This document shows, in pieces, positions 23,958-32,034 of a stretch of DNA of 64,000 nt. The notes below the pieces were generated by a model. It was not told the origin of the DNA, did not search any database, and saw nothing but the letters and a program-made list of their open reading frames with translations. Position numbers and translations under genes: made by a program. How positions within the stretch are numbered: the stretch's first letter is position 1; each line of letters begins with the position of its first letter. Source of the stretch: Pseudoalteromonas luteoviolacea (GTDB lineage Bacteria > Pseudomonadota > Gammaproteobacteria > Enterobacterales > Alteromonadaceae). Location of the stretch: NCBI RefSeq assembly GCF_021654285.1, contig NZ_JAKFZS010000013.1:62001-126000 (forward strand), in the 5' to 3' direction.

Positions 23958-26534
23958 GTGAAACGATTAACGCTGAGTATTATAACCACGGCCATCCTGC
24001 TGTCAGGATGCGATAAAGATAATGATGTGGTTGTCATTGCACCAGAAAAGCCCGCGACGATTGAAAGCTTTAACGGGCTATGGGAAATCAAAGGGTCGGG
24101 GGAGGTTTGGGATTTATCATCAAATGGCCTGGTGACATACAACTTTAATAGCAATACATGTATTAAAGCAGATGAAGAAAGTGCCCAATTTACCGAGCCA
24201 CTTGCTGAGTACTTATCACTGAATGACGAAAAAGATAGATTGACCTTTAACAGTCCTGCGTCTTCCAAGATTGAGCTTGTCAAACTCGACGCGCTGCCTT
24301 CACAGTGTGGCGCGGATAACCTGACAACGGATATGACATTACCAGAAATTTTTGATTATGTATGGCTGTCGCTCGATGAGTATTACGGTTTTTTTGAATT
24401 ACGGGATATTAATTGGCAAGCGGTTTACGATACTTATAAGCCAAAGGTAACAGCACCCACTTCCCATGCTGAATTTATGATAATAAAGGATGAAATTTTC
24501 ACCGAATTTGGCGATGGACATCTTAGCCTCGAAGGGCCACAAGGAGAGCAAGCTGATGGCAGTAAAATTGATAGCTGGATCAAAGAGGGGATATTAAATG
24601 GTGATGGTGATATCAATGATAATTTGGCACAGTTACAAGCCAAAGAGCTGAGCGTCTTAAAGCATTTAATGTCTGACGGTCAGTTACATAGCTTTGAAGG
24701 AACGGATGCTATTCGCTTTGGTCATATTTCCCCTGAGCTTGGCTATATCCGTATTGATAGAGTCTCAGGCATGATTTTGGATGATGCAGCAGACAATATC
24801 TTATCGCGGGTGGAGCAAGACTTAGACAATACGGATTTGATCATGACACACACGCTTGAACAATTGCGTGATGTTGATTCTATTATCATCGATTTAAGAT
24901 ATAACCAAGGCGGTTTTGATAAGGTATCGCAAAAAATAGCCGGCTATTTCACAGATTCAGACTACACGTTTGGGACTAAGCAGATAAAAAATCAAGCGTT
25001 TAAAGGGGAAGTGATCGATCTGGATGTGACCTCAAATACCGAGTTGAACTTCACCAAGCAAATTTATGTTTTGATCGGTGAGCATACCATCAGTGGGGGC
25101 GAAGTGCTTGCTATGGCATTGCAGTCTCTGCCACAAAGTCAATTAATTGGTGAAGCGACCAATGGTAGTGTTTCTGACACATTGACGCATCAATTACCAA
25201 ATGGATGGGAGCTGACGTTAAGCCATGAGGTATATAAAAATCAAGCCGGAGAAGTGGTTGAGGGAGTGGGCATTGAGCCGGATGTTGAAACTTATGCTTA
25301 CGCAACCGTTGACCAAAAATATATGACTGACACTCCCATTGAGTTTGTAATGCAGCAGCACAATATCACAAGCCCACATGCCAAATCAGTTGATAAACTG
25401 CAGCAAGCGGTTCGTGATGTCGTCACCAAAACTAGTTTGCCAAGTGTTTCGGTCGCCGTTATTAAAGACGATAAAATTGTTTTTGAGCATGCGGAAGGTT
25501 TTGCTAATTTGGAGCAGAAAATACCAGCAACAGTGAATACCCCCTATAACGTTGGGTCAATCAGCAAAGCGGTGACTGGAGTTGCAATTATGCAGCTAGT
25601 CGAAGAGGGAGCACTGAGCTTAGATGATAAATTGACAGAAATGAATCTGTCGTTTGATCCGAATAACTCGCAAAGTTCAGGATCAACTATGACGCTACGG
25701 CATTTGGTGACCCATACATCAGGTATAAAAGACAGCGATAGGTTTTTCTGCACTTATTATAAGTATGAAGACCAACTTCCATTAGCGACTATGTTTGGAC
25801 TATCGTTTTGCGAGGAAGATATGCCGGTAACGACGAGTTTAGAGCAGTTGCTAGCGCAGGACTATTTCTCAGAGCAAGGCCGCTATGTAGGCAGTGGTGT
25901 ATATCTTGATGGTGATCATGGGCAAGCTGGGGAAGTCATGTCTTACTCTAATATGGGGACCGCGCTTGCTGCCCATGCGGTGGAGAAAAAAGCGGCGTTG
26001 AATTTGGCTGAGTATATGAGTGAGTCTGTTTTTTCGCCTCTGGGCATGAACAACACCCAGTGGGATCACACTCAGTTATCAGCGGATAACCCAAAAGCAT
26101 TGCAATACAACATAGATGAAGAAGGGACTGCGCATGCTCTGCCAGAGTATGGCTACGCCACTTTATACGATGGTGAACTCAATATTAGTAGTCATGATCT
26201 AAGTAAATTGTTGGCTGCTATTGCAAATCAAGGCAGTTATCAAGGTACTCAGATTTTAAATACTGCGAGTGTAAAACAGTTAATCGGTGCGCAAAGTGAT
26301 GTGTTTAACATACCTTATCAACAGGGCGTTTTTTGGTATTGGGACGGGGCGTTCTTTGGCCACAATGGTGGTGATCCGGGCACGAATGCGTTAATGATTT
26401 ATAACGCGCTGACAAAAACTGGCGTCATCATGCTTACAAATGGTGAGGACTTTATACGCGGCAAAGAAATTATCCAGCCTTATTTGGATAACCTCGCGGC
26501 TGATCTATATAGATTTGGTGTGCAGCATAAATAA
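23958..26534 (+). CDS. Lipoprotein fusing an S41 peptidase to a serine beta-lactamase-like hydrolase
   Basis: The 858-residue protein has a lipobox (ILLSGC, Cys18). The start is GTG 23958, with AAGG seven bases before; an overlapping ATG is followed at once by a stop. The S41 half (about 110-450) has IIIDLRYNQGGFD, nucleophile S379 (HTISGGE), GEATNGSVSDTL and an LPNGW strand. The second half (about 470-855) is a class C/PBP4*-like fold with S534-I-S-K537, Y663-S-N665 and H802-N-G-G. Both sets of catalytic residues are intact. The S41 half resembles the stand-alone gene at 3880-5301, and the other half resembles the gene at 18856-20301. It likely acts in the periplasm on peptides or cell-wall fragments. 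Confidence 0.9.
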   Translation: MKRLTLSIITTAILLSGCDKDNDVVVIAPEKPATIESFNGLWEIKGSGEVWDLSSNGLVTYNFNSNTCIKADEESAQFTEPLAEYLSLNDEKDRLTFNSPASSKIELVKLDALPSQCGADNLTTDMTLPEIFDYVWLSLDEYYGFFELRDINWQAVYDTYKPKVTAPTSHAEFMIIKDEIFTEFGDGHLSLEGPQGEQADGSKIDSWIKEGILNGDGDINDNLAQLQAKELSVLKHLMSDGQLHSFEGTDAIRFGHISPELGYIRIDRVSGMILDDAADNILSRVEQDLDNTDLIMTHTLEQLRDVDSIIIDLRYNQGGFDKVSQKIAGYFTDSDYTFGTKQIKNQAFKGEVIDLDVTSNTELNFTKQIYVLIGEHTISGGEVLAMALQSLPQSQLIGEATNGSVSDTLTHQLPNGWELTLSHEVYKNQAGEVVEGVGIEPDVETYAYATVDQKYMTDTPIEFVMQQHNITSPHAKSVDKLQQAVRDVVTKTSLPSVSVAVIKDDKIVFEHAEGFANLEQKIPATVNTPYNVGSISKAVTGVAIMQLVEEGALSLDDKLTEMNLSFDPNNSQSSGSTMTLRHLVTHTSGIKDSDRFFCTYYKYEDQLPLATMFGLSFCEEDMPVTTSLEQLLAQDYFSEQGRYVGSGVYLDGDHGQAGEVMSYSNMGTALAAHAVEKKAALNLAEYMSESVFSPLGMNNTQWDHTQLSADNPKALQYNIDEEGTAHALPEYGYATLYDGELNISSHDLSKLLAAIANQGSYQGTQILNTASVKQLIGAQSDVFNIPYQQGVFWYWDGAFFGHNGGDPGTNALMIYNALTKTGVIMLTNGEDFIRGKEIIQPYLDNLAADLYRFGVQHK

Positions 26535-26563
26535 CAAATAAGCAAAATCACTCAAAAAGATGC

Positions 26564-26600
26564 GTGGCATGTTTTGACGTGCCACACATTTATTTTTTTT
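26564..26600 (+). terminator. Terminator after the S41-beta-lactamase fusion gene
   Basis: GTGGCA (26564-26569) pairs with TGCCAC (26580-26585), then ACATTTATTTTTTTT. Confidence 0.87.
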
Positions 26601-26776
26601 GCCAGAAAATTTTAATCTATTCATAAATTAAAAAGTGTCTGGTTTTAAAATCATATCCTTTATTTTCAATGGATTAAATCTATCAGAACTCTATTTTTAT
26701 ATTTAATAGATAAGTTTTAAGACGAGATAAATGCTGTTGGTTCATAGTGGCTTCGAACTTTTTCTAAGGAGCAATT

Positions 26777-28441
26777 ATGAGATCACATCCGTTCGTTTTT
26801 AGTGCTGCTACGCTGGTGTCGTTAGCCACAATACTGCCTGTACAAAGTAAGCAAACGACTTATATCGAACCGCCTATGGTGAGTATTCCCAAAGGTACTT
26901 TTACCATGGGTAGTACAGAGGGTAGAGAGGATGAGTTACCTATCCGCAAAGTCACAATACCTGCATTCCAAATGGGGAAATATGAAGTGACCGTAGCCGA
27001 ATATCGAAAGTTTATAGAGGCGACCGGCTATGAGTCTACCAAAGGCTGTGTCCACCATATTGGCCCTCAGTGGTTTGGCAGTGGTGAACGCGATGGGACA
27101 TGGGACGATAATATTTATGTACTCAGTGAATTTCACCCTGTGGTCTGTGTGTCTCGTATTGATGCAATCAACTATGCAAAGTGGTTATCAGAGGCGTCAG
27201 GCGAACAATATCGATTACCGACAGAAGCCGAGTGGGAATATGCAGTAAGAGCTGGAACCAAATCAAAGTACTTTTTTGGTGATGAAATTCAATCATCCGA
27301 TGCGTGCCGATATGCAAATATTGCTGACATACACGCTTACTCCTTGTCTGGGAAGTTGTATGACGCGCCCTATGCTCAAGACGCGATCAATGCGTGTAAT
27401 GATAATGAAGTGATGATCTCAACGGTTGGCCTGTATAAACCCAATGGGTTTGGCTTACATGATATGGAAGGTAATGTGGTTGAGCGATTAGCCGATTGTT
27501 ATCAAGATAGCTATGAAGGGGCACCTGTGGATGGTAGTGCGGTAACTAAAAAAGACTGTGAGATTTTTGTCGCTCGTGGCGGCAGTTGGCACTGGCCTGC
27601 ATTTGGTTCGAGCCGACGAATGATGATGTATGAGGACTTTTTCGCGGCGCTGGAAGGTTTCCGATTAGTAAAAGATACGAAGGGAAAAGCGTTAGAGGCA
27701 ACCGAAGGTACCCCTTGGTTTGTTAAGCAATTGAGTAAAGCGCAAACAAATGCCAGAAATAAACACAAGAAAGAAAACCCACATTATCCAAAACAGTTGA
27801 ATGATGTGAAGCTGAGTCGCCTTAGCAAAGATAAAGTGAAAATTACTTGGCAAGCTGAGCAAAAATCTGGTGTAACAGGGTACGAGGTATTTAGGCAAGA
27901 CCCGCTAACCAACCAGACTGTCACATTGGTAAAACTAAGCCATAAGCAGACAAGTTTTATTGATGATACCGCGCTTTCGCACAATGGCAGGTATTCTGTT
28001 GTCGCGTTAAATGGTAGCGCGAAGAGCTTACCAAGCCCAGTTTTTGACAGCGCTTCTAAGCAGCCTCATGTTATTCCCTCGCGCATTGAAGGGGAGGCAT
28101 TTAACTTTGCGCCAGGGGCAACGGTTGTGAACTCTAGCTTTGAGCCAGAAGGCGATAAAATCATCGGCTCTCTTGGCACAAGTAAGGCAAGTTACATCCT
28201 CGAGGCACAAACAGCAGGGGACTATTTGATGACAATTCGCTTGTTTCACTCTGGACCGACACAAAATTATACATTGATGCTCAATGGGGATCCGATCACA
28301 GCCTCAGTGCTATCAGGCGAGCGCGGCTGGCGTACCATCAAAGATATCAAAGTAACATTTGAACAAGGACGACATACTCTAACTATCCAGGGAGAAACGT
28401 CCATATTCGCAGTGAATTGGTTCGATATCGCGATGCGTTAG
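26777..28441 (+). CDS. Secreted formylglycine-generating-enzyme-fold protein with FN3 and CBM-like domains
   Basis: The 554-residue protein has a signal peptide (to about residue 25). The SUMF1/FGE-sulfatase fold covers about 30-295: MVSIPKGTFTMGSTEGREDE, YEVTVAEYRKFI, YRLPTEAEWEYAVRAGT, GLHDMEGNVVERLADCY and ARGGSWHW. The usual GNVWEW is changed to GNVVER. The C-terminal Cys pair that binds copper in true FGEs is missing (GSSRRMMMYE), so sulfatase activation is unlikely. Residues about 335-420 look like a fibronectin III domain, and about 430-554 like a CBM6/35 carbohydrate-binding domain ending NWFDIAMR. It may be a secreted polysaccharide- or protein-binding factor; the reaction is unknown. 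Confidence 0.85.
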   Translation: MRSHPFVFSAATLVSLATILPVQSKQTTYIEPPMVSIPKGTFTMGSTEGREDELPIRKVTIPAFQMGKYEVTVAEYRKFIEATGYESTKGCVHHIGPQWFGSGERDGTWDDNIYVLSEFHPVVCVSRIDAINYAKWLSEASGEQYRLPTEAEWEYAVRAGTKSKYFFGDEIQSSDACRYANIADIHAYSLSGKLYDAPYAQDAINACNDNEVMISTVGLYKPNGFGLHDMEGNVVERLADCYQDSYEGAPVDGSAVTKKDCEIFVARGGSWHWPAFGSSRRMMMYEDFFAALEGFRLVKDTKGKALEATEGTPWFVKQLSKAQTNARNKHKKENPHYPKQLNDVKLSRLSKDKVKITWQAEQKSGVTGYEVFRQDPLTNQTVTLVKLSHKQTSFIDDTALSHNGRYSVVALNGSAKSLPSPVFDSASKQPHVIPSRIEGEAFNFAPGATVVNSSFEPEGDKIIGSLGTSKASYILEAQTAGDYLMTIRLFHSGPTQNYTLMLNGDPITASVLSGERGWRTIKDIKVTFEQGRHTLTIQGETSIFAVNWFDIAMR

Positions 28442-28445
28442 GTGG

Positions 28446-30323
28446 CTAAATTTTACTTTTATTTTGTTCATAGGGGTTATTGATAACCCCTAATTTTATG
28501 AGTTTATCTCGCCGTGCTTGTTGCCACCTTGGTGAGGCAGTATCTCTAATATAGTGGCGATAAATCAGAGAATCTGTATCCTCATTAAGTTGGGCGTTTA
28601 GCTCCAATAACTTAACTGCCATTGCCAATCCAACCCAGTCAATATGTTGCATTCTTGCTGTATTAAAACTTGATTGTGCGTGCTGCTTGGCCACATCTAT
28701 TCGTCCCATTTGGTGATAAATCTGAGCGAATAACATGTCCCTTCTGGCAGGTTCATCAATATTTTCAGCTAGTTTTATCGCCAAATCCGGCTCGTTTTGT
28801 TCAAGGTAGAGGTTAGCTAGTTGCTCACTGACAGAGAAGTAAACCCAGTAGTTTTCGGGCGTGATGGGCTGCTCTAATACTTTTAAATAATAATGTTGTT
28901 TTTGTTCTAGGTCTTTTGCAAACAGTGCGAAGTGATAGAATATGAGCATGTAATGGCTACCATCTAGCTGGTGGTCGGCTAACAAGGTTTTTGCTTGATA
29001 AAGATAGTCGTACTGTTCTTTTTCTAATTTAAGTTTAAACGCTTTGATTGATAAAAGTGTGTAGGCCCTGATCTCTTGTACTGGGCGATTGGCTAGTCGA
29101 GCTTGGCTAGCTGATTTATATAAGTGCTTTTGTATCAATGAAAAGTCTTGCTCGTGTGCAACCACATCAGACAGTGATTTACTGATCTCACTATTTAAGG
29201 CGTTAAAGTTCGCGTCATCCATCAGTGCACTGGCGTGCTCCAAGTGCTGTTTGGATTGAGCATATTGATTTAACGCCATCAGTAATTGGCCTTTAAGCCA
29301 TTGGCTATATGCTTTGTACAGCGGATGATTCTGTTGTTCGCTGAGACTTATCATTTGCTCAATATGCGCGCTGGCAACATTGTGGTTGTACTCATCAAGC
29401 AGGCGTTCGACCAAATGTTTCAATATATCCAAATTATCAGGTGATTGGCTGTACAGCTTTTCAAGCTCTGCTGTCGTGAAAGTATCAGAGTGAACTTGAA
29501 AATAGTCGGATTTAAGTAACCTATCAATATTTGAGTGCAGCTGATCTTTAAGTTCGCTGACGCTGGGGGCGTAAATATAGCCTTGCCAGTGCCTGAGGTG
29601 GCTTTGTAAACGATACTCAAGCAAGTACATAGGTGTGTTAGACACCTCTTTTGAGTAGATAAATCCGCTCAATAAAAGCTTATTTGATGTTGCTCCCAAC
29701 AGCTTTTGGTGCTCGATGTAGGGAGAGTTGAATAGGGCTTGTGCCGAACTGTGCTGTTCACCGAGTGCTGCGTAACTGGCAGATAAGGTGTCATTGAGTT
29801 GATTTGTTTGGGAAGTTAAATGTCCTTCAAATCTCGGCGAAAAAGGAACTAATAAGATGCGTTGATGTGTATTTGTTTGAACATACAGGTTGTTATCTTG
29901 ATGTGGCCATAGCCAATAGCTGCTGACAAGGCCTATAACGAATAAAGCGGTGAATACACACGAGAGGATAAACCTTTGCGAGTAGTTGTGTATAGTTGAC
30001 TGTGATGTAACCTCTACATCACTGGTTTTAGCCTGCGAGGTTATTTTTAGCTGCCATTGATAGCCACGTTTTGGAAACGTTTTTATGGCTGCATCAGAAA
30101 TCACCGCCCTAAGCTGACTGATATTTTGAAATACGACCTGCTCAGAAACGACTCGACCTTGCCAAACATGATCCAATATATCTTCTTTACTGAGTACCTT
30201 TTCCCGTGATTCGATTAATAAGACAAGCAGCCTGCCTTGAGTGGGTGTTAAGGGGATCTCATGACTATTTTTGAATAGGCGCTTTTGCTTTGGATCGAAT
30301 TCGAAGTCTAGAAAATACTGCAT
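28446..30323 (-). CDS. Membrane-anchored winged-helix regulator with TPR-like periplasmic domain (CadC type)
   Basis: The 625-residue protein has an OmpR/PhoB-type DNA-binding domain at 1-95 (LTPTQGRLLVLLIES, KEDILDHVWQG, FPKRGYQW). A linker and one transmembrane helix (about 117-139) follow, then about 480 residues of helical TPR-like repeats outside the membrane. There is no receiver domain. This is the one-component CadC/ToxR plan, in which an external signal acts directly on DNA-bound protein. It is divergent from the membrane cyclase gene across 186 bases and could control it. Its last codons overlap a hairpin that follows the convergent FGE-like gene. Confidence 0.9.
   Translation of the reverse strand: MQYFLDFEFDPKQKRLFKNSHEIPLTPTQGRLLVLLIESREKVLSKEDILDHVWQGRVVSEQVVFQNISQLRAVISDAAIKTFPKRGYQWQLKITSQAKTSDVEVTSQSTIHNYSQRFILSCVFTALFVIGLVSSYWLWPHQDNNLYVQTNTHQRILLVPFSPRFEGHLTSQTNQLNDTLSASYAALGEQHSSAQALFNSPYIEHQKLLGATSNKLLLSGFIYSKEVSNTPMYLLEYRLQSHLRHWQGYIYAPSVSELKDQLHSNIDRLLKSDYFQVHSDTFTTAELEKLYSQSPDNLDILKHLVERLLDEYNHNVASAHIEQMISLSEQQNHPLYKAYSQWLKGQLLMALNQYAQSKQHLEHASALMDDANFNALNSEISKSLSDVVAHEQDFSLIQKHLYKSASQARLANRPVQEIRAYTLLSIKAFKLKLEKEQYDYLYQAKTLLADHQLDGSHYMLIFYHFALFAKDLEQKQHYYLKVLEQPITPENYWVYFSVSEQLANLYLEQNEPDLAIKLAENIDEPARRDMLFAQIYHQMGRIDVAKQHAQSSFNTARMQHIDWVGLAMAVKLLELNAQLNEDTDSLIYRHYIRDTASPRWQQARRDKLIKLGVINNPYEQNKSKI
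28471..28497 (+). terminator. Hairpin in the 3' end of the winged-helix gene, probably terminating the FGE-like gene
   Basis: TAGGGGTTAT (28471-28480) pairs perfectly with ATAACCCCTA (28483-28492), followed on the + strand by ATTTTAT. It overlaps the codons for GVINNPYE of the convergent gene. Confidence 0.55.
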
Positions 30324-30509
30324 GATTGGTGGTCGTCACTCCATTGTTATGGCTGCAATAGTAGCCTAGTCGCTGAGGTTTGTGAATGATTTAGGCTAGA
30401 AGTAAGTTTTTGATTACGCATGTAACAAGAAAAAGCCAAGCTACACTTAGTTAAAGTTGGGCACTGAGACAGTGCTTAAAATATTGTAATTAGGTGATGG
30501 CAGATATTT

Positions 30510-31769
30510 ATGAAATGGCTAAAGGATATTGATGAGTCTTTTGATGCACTCCTGACTGATTGCTATCAGCAAAGAGAAATGGAAATGGAGTACCACATTA
30601 ATCAGATCCGATTTGTTGGGTTAATGTCACTCTTTTTATTGGAGCTTTTGATTGGTTTGCTAAATAGAGGCATAGATTGGACGTTAATAGTCGTTGATCT
30701 GGGCACTATGGCACTGACTGCTATGTGGTGTTTTTGTGTCGCTCGGTGGGCAAAAAGTGAAGGCTATAAACCGTGGTTAAAGTATATTTCTATCTTATTT
30801 GATTATCTTATTATTTTGCTGATCACCCTTGAGATGGAGTTTCTTTCGGAGATTGGCCACTTTTTACATGATATGCATAATACGGAGTTTGAATTGATGC
30901 TGATAAGCGCACTTATCTTGTTCAATGTGATGAGTGCGTTCCGTCAAGGTAAGTTAATAATTTACTATTCCACCTTATGTTGCTTGGCAACGGGGACAGT
31001 GATCCTAGAGCACAGTGATACAGCCAGAGCGATTGAGATGCATGAGCAGATAATTATTCTATTTTCGGGCTTGTTGGCATGGTCGATTTCTAGTTATATC
31101 ACAAACACTTACACTAGGCTTAGACACCGGGAAAGGCTACTTCGTTATTTACCAAAAAAATTGGTGAGTGCAGTTGAAACTGGTAAAGTTGATATAGAAC
31201 CTGGTGGAGAGCGGCGCAATGTGACGGTATTAATGGCTGATATTCGGCGCTTTACCAGCATGTGCGAAACACATGACCCCGAGGTGATCACAGGTCTACT
31301 GAATCGATATTTTTCAGCGATGAGTGCAATTGTGTTTAAGTATGATGGCATGATAGATAAGTTTATTGGTGATGCCATTATGGCGGTGTTTGGTACACCT
31401 CAAGGTGAAGGAAACAGTGCCAGTAATGCAATAAATGCCGCCAAAGAAATGTTAGAAGCACTGGAAACCCTCAATAAAGAGTTTATCAAAGAGGGGTTAC
31501 CTAGTTTAGAAATCGGGATAGGAATACACAGTGGAGATGCAATTGCTGGCAACGTTGGCAGCGTGAGCTGTATGGATTACACCGTGATTGGTGACACCGT
31601 TAACGTTGCCGCTAGAATAGAAAGCAAAACGAAAGAGTTAAAGAAGACTTTGCTTATCAGCAAGGTCAGTGTTGAGCAATCTAAGCAACAAGATTTACAA
31701 AAAGCAGCGGAAGTGAGCTTAAAAGGTCGAGCTGAGCCCATTGAGGTATTTTTTGACCCTCAGATTTAG
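30510..31769 (+). CDS. Membrane-bound class III adenylate/guanylate cyclase
   Basis: The 419-residue protein has about six hydrophobic segments (about 33-195) and a cytoplasmic cyclase domain from about 230. Metal-binding aspartates are D244 (VLMADIRRFT) and D288 (DKFIGDAIMAVFG), and K284 in the same motif is the purine-contacting lysine expected for ATP. The signature YTVIGDTVNVAARIES lies near the C-terminus with the Asn and Arg that stabilise the transition state. It therefore probably makes cAMP in response to a membrane or external cue. The ribosome site is weak. It is divergent from the winged-helix/TPR regulator and convergent with the S9 peptidase gene. Confidence 0.92.
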   Translation: MKWLKDIDESFDALLTDCYQQREMEMEYHINQIRFVGLMSLFLLELLIGLLNRGIDWTLIVVDLGTMALTAMWCFCVARWAKSEGYKPWLKYISILFDYLIILLITLEMEFLSEIGHFLHDMHNTEFELMLISALILFNVMSAFRQGKLIIYYSTLCCLATGTVILEHSDTARAIEMHEQIIILFSGLLAWSISSYITNTYTRLRHRERLLRYLPKKLVSAVETGKVDIEPGGERRNVTVLMADIRRFTSMCETHDPEVITGLLNRYFSAMSAIVFKYDGMIDKFIGDAIMAVFGTPQGEGNSASNAINAAKEMLEALETLNKEFIKEGLPSLEIGIGIHSGDAIAGNVGSVSCMDYTVIGDTVNVAARIESKTKELKKTLLISKVSVEQSKQQDLQKAAEVSLKGRAEPIEVFFDPQI

Positions 31770-31982
31770 CTGTGTATATTTTGTGTTTAAATTGAAAATT
31801 TTTTGTTTTAAAAACTCGAGGCTTTATTTTAATATGGGTACAACTCAAAAATAAGCTTGTCCTATTTATTTTGCTCTTTGAGCGGGTGCTACACTATCTC
31901 GTGCTTTGAAGCGCATGGAAGGGGTCATAGGTCAGACACTGGGCAATAAATTCAGGGCGAGCATATTTTTGAGGAGTGAAAT

Positions 31983-32020
31983 AAAAGAGTAAAACGCAAA
32001 TCCTTTGTTTTACTCTTTTT
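31983..32020. terminator. Bidirectional terminator between convergent cyclase and S9 peptidase genes
   Basis: AAAAGAGTAAAAC (31983-31995) and GTTTTACTCTTTT (32007-32019) form a 13-pair perfect stem with flanking A and T tracts. It therefore reads as a terminator on both strands. Confidence 0.85.
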
Positions 32021-32034
32021 GACATGGAAGTGAC

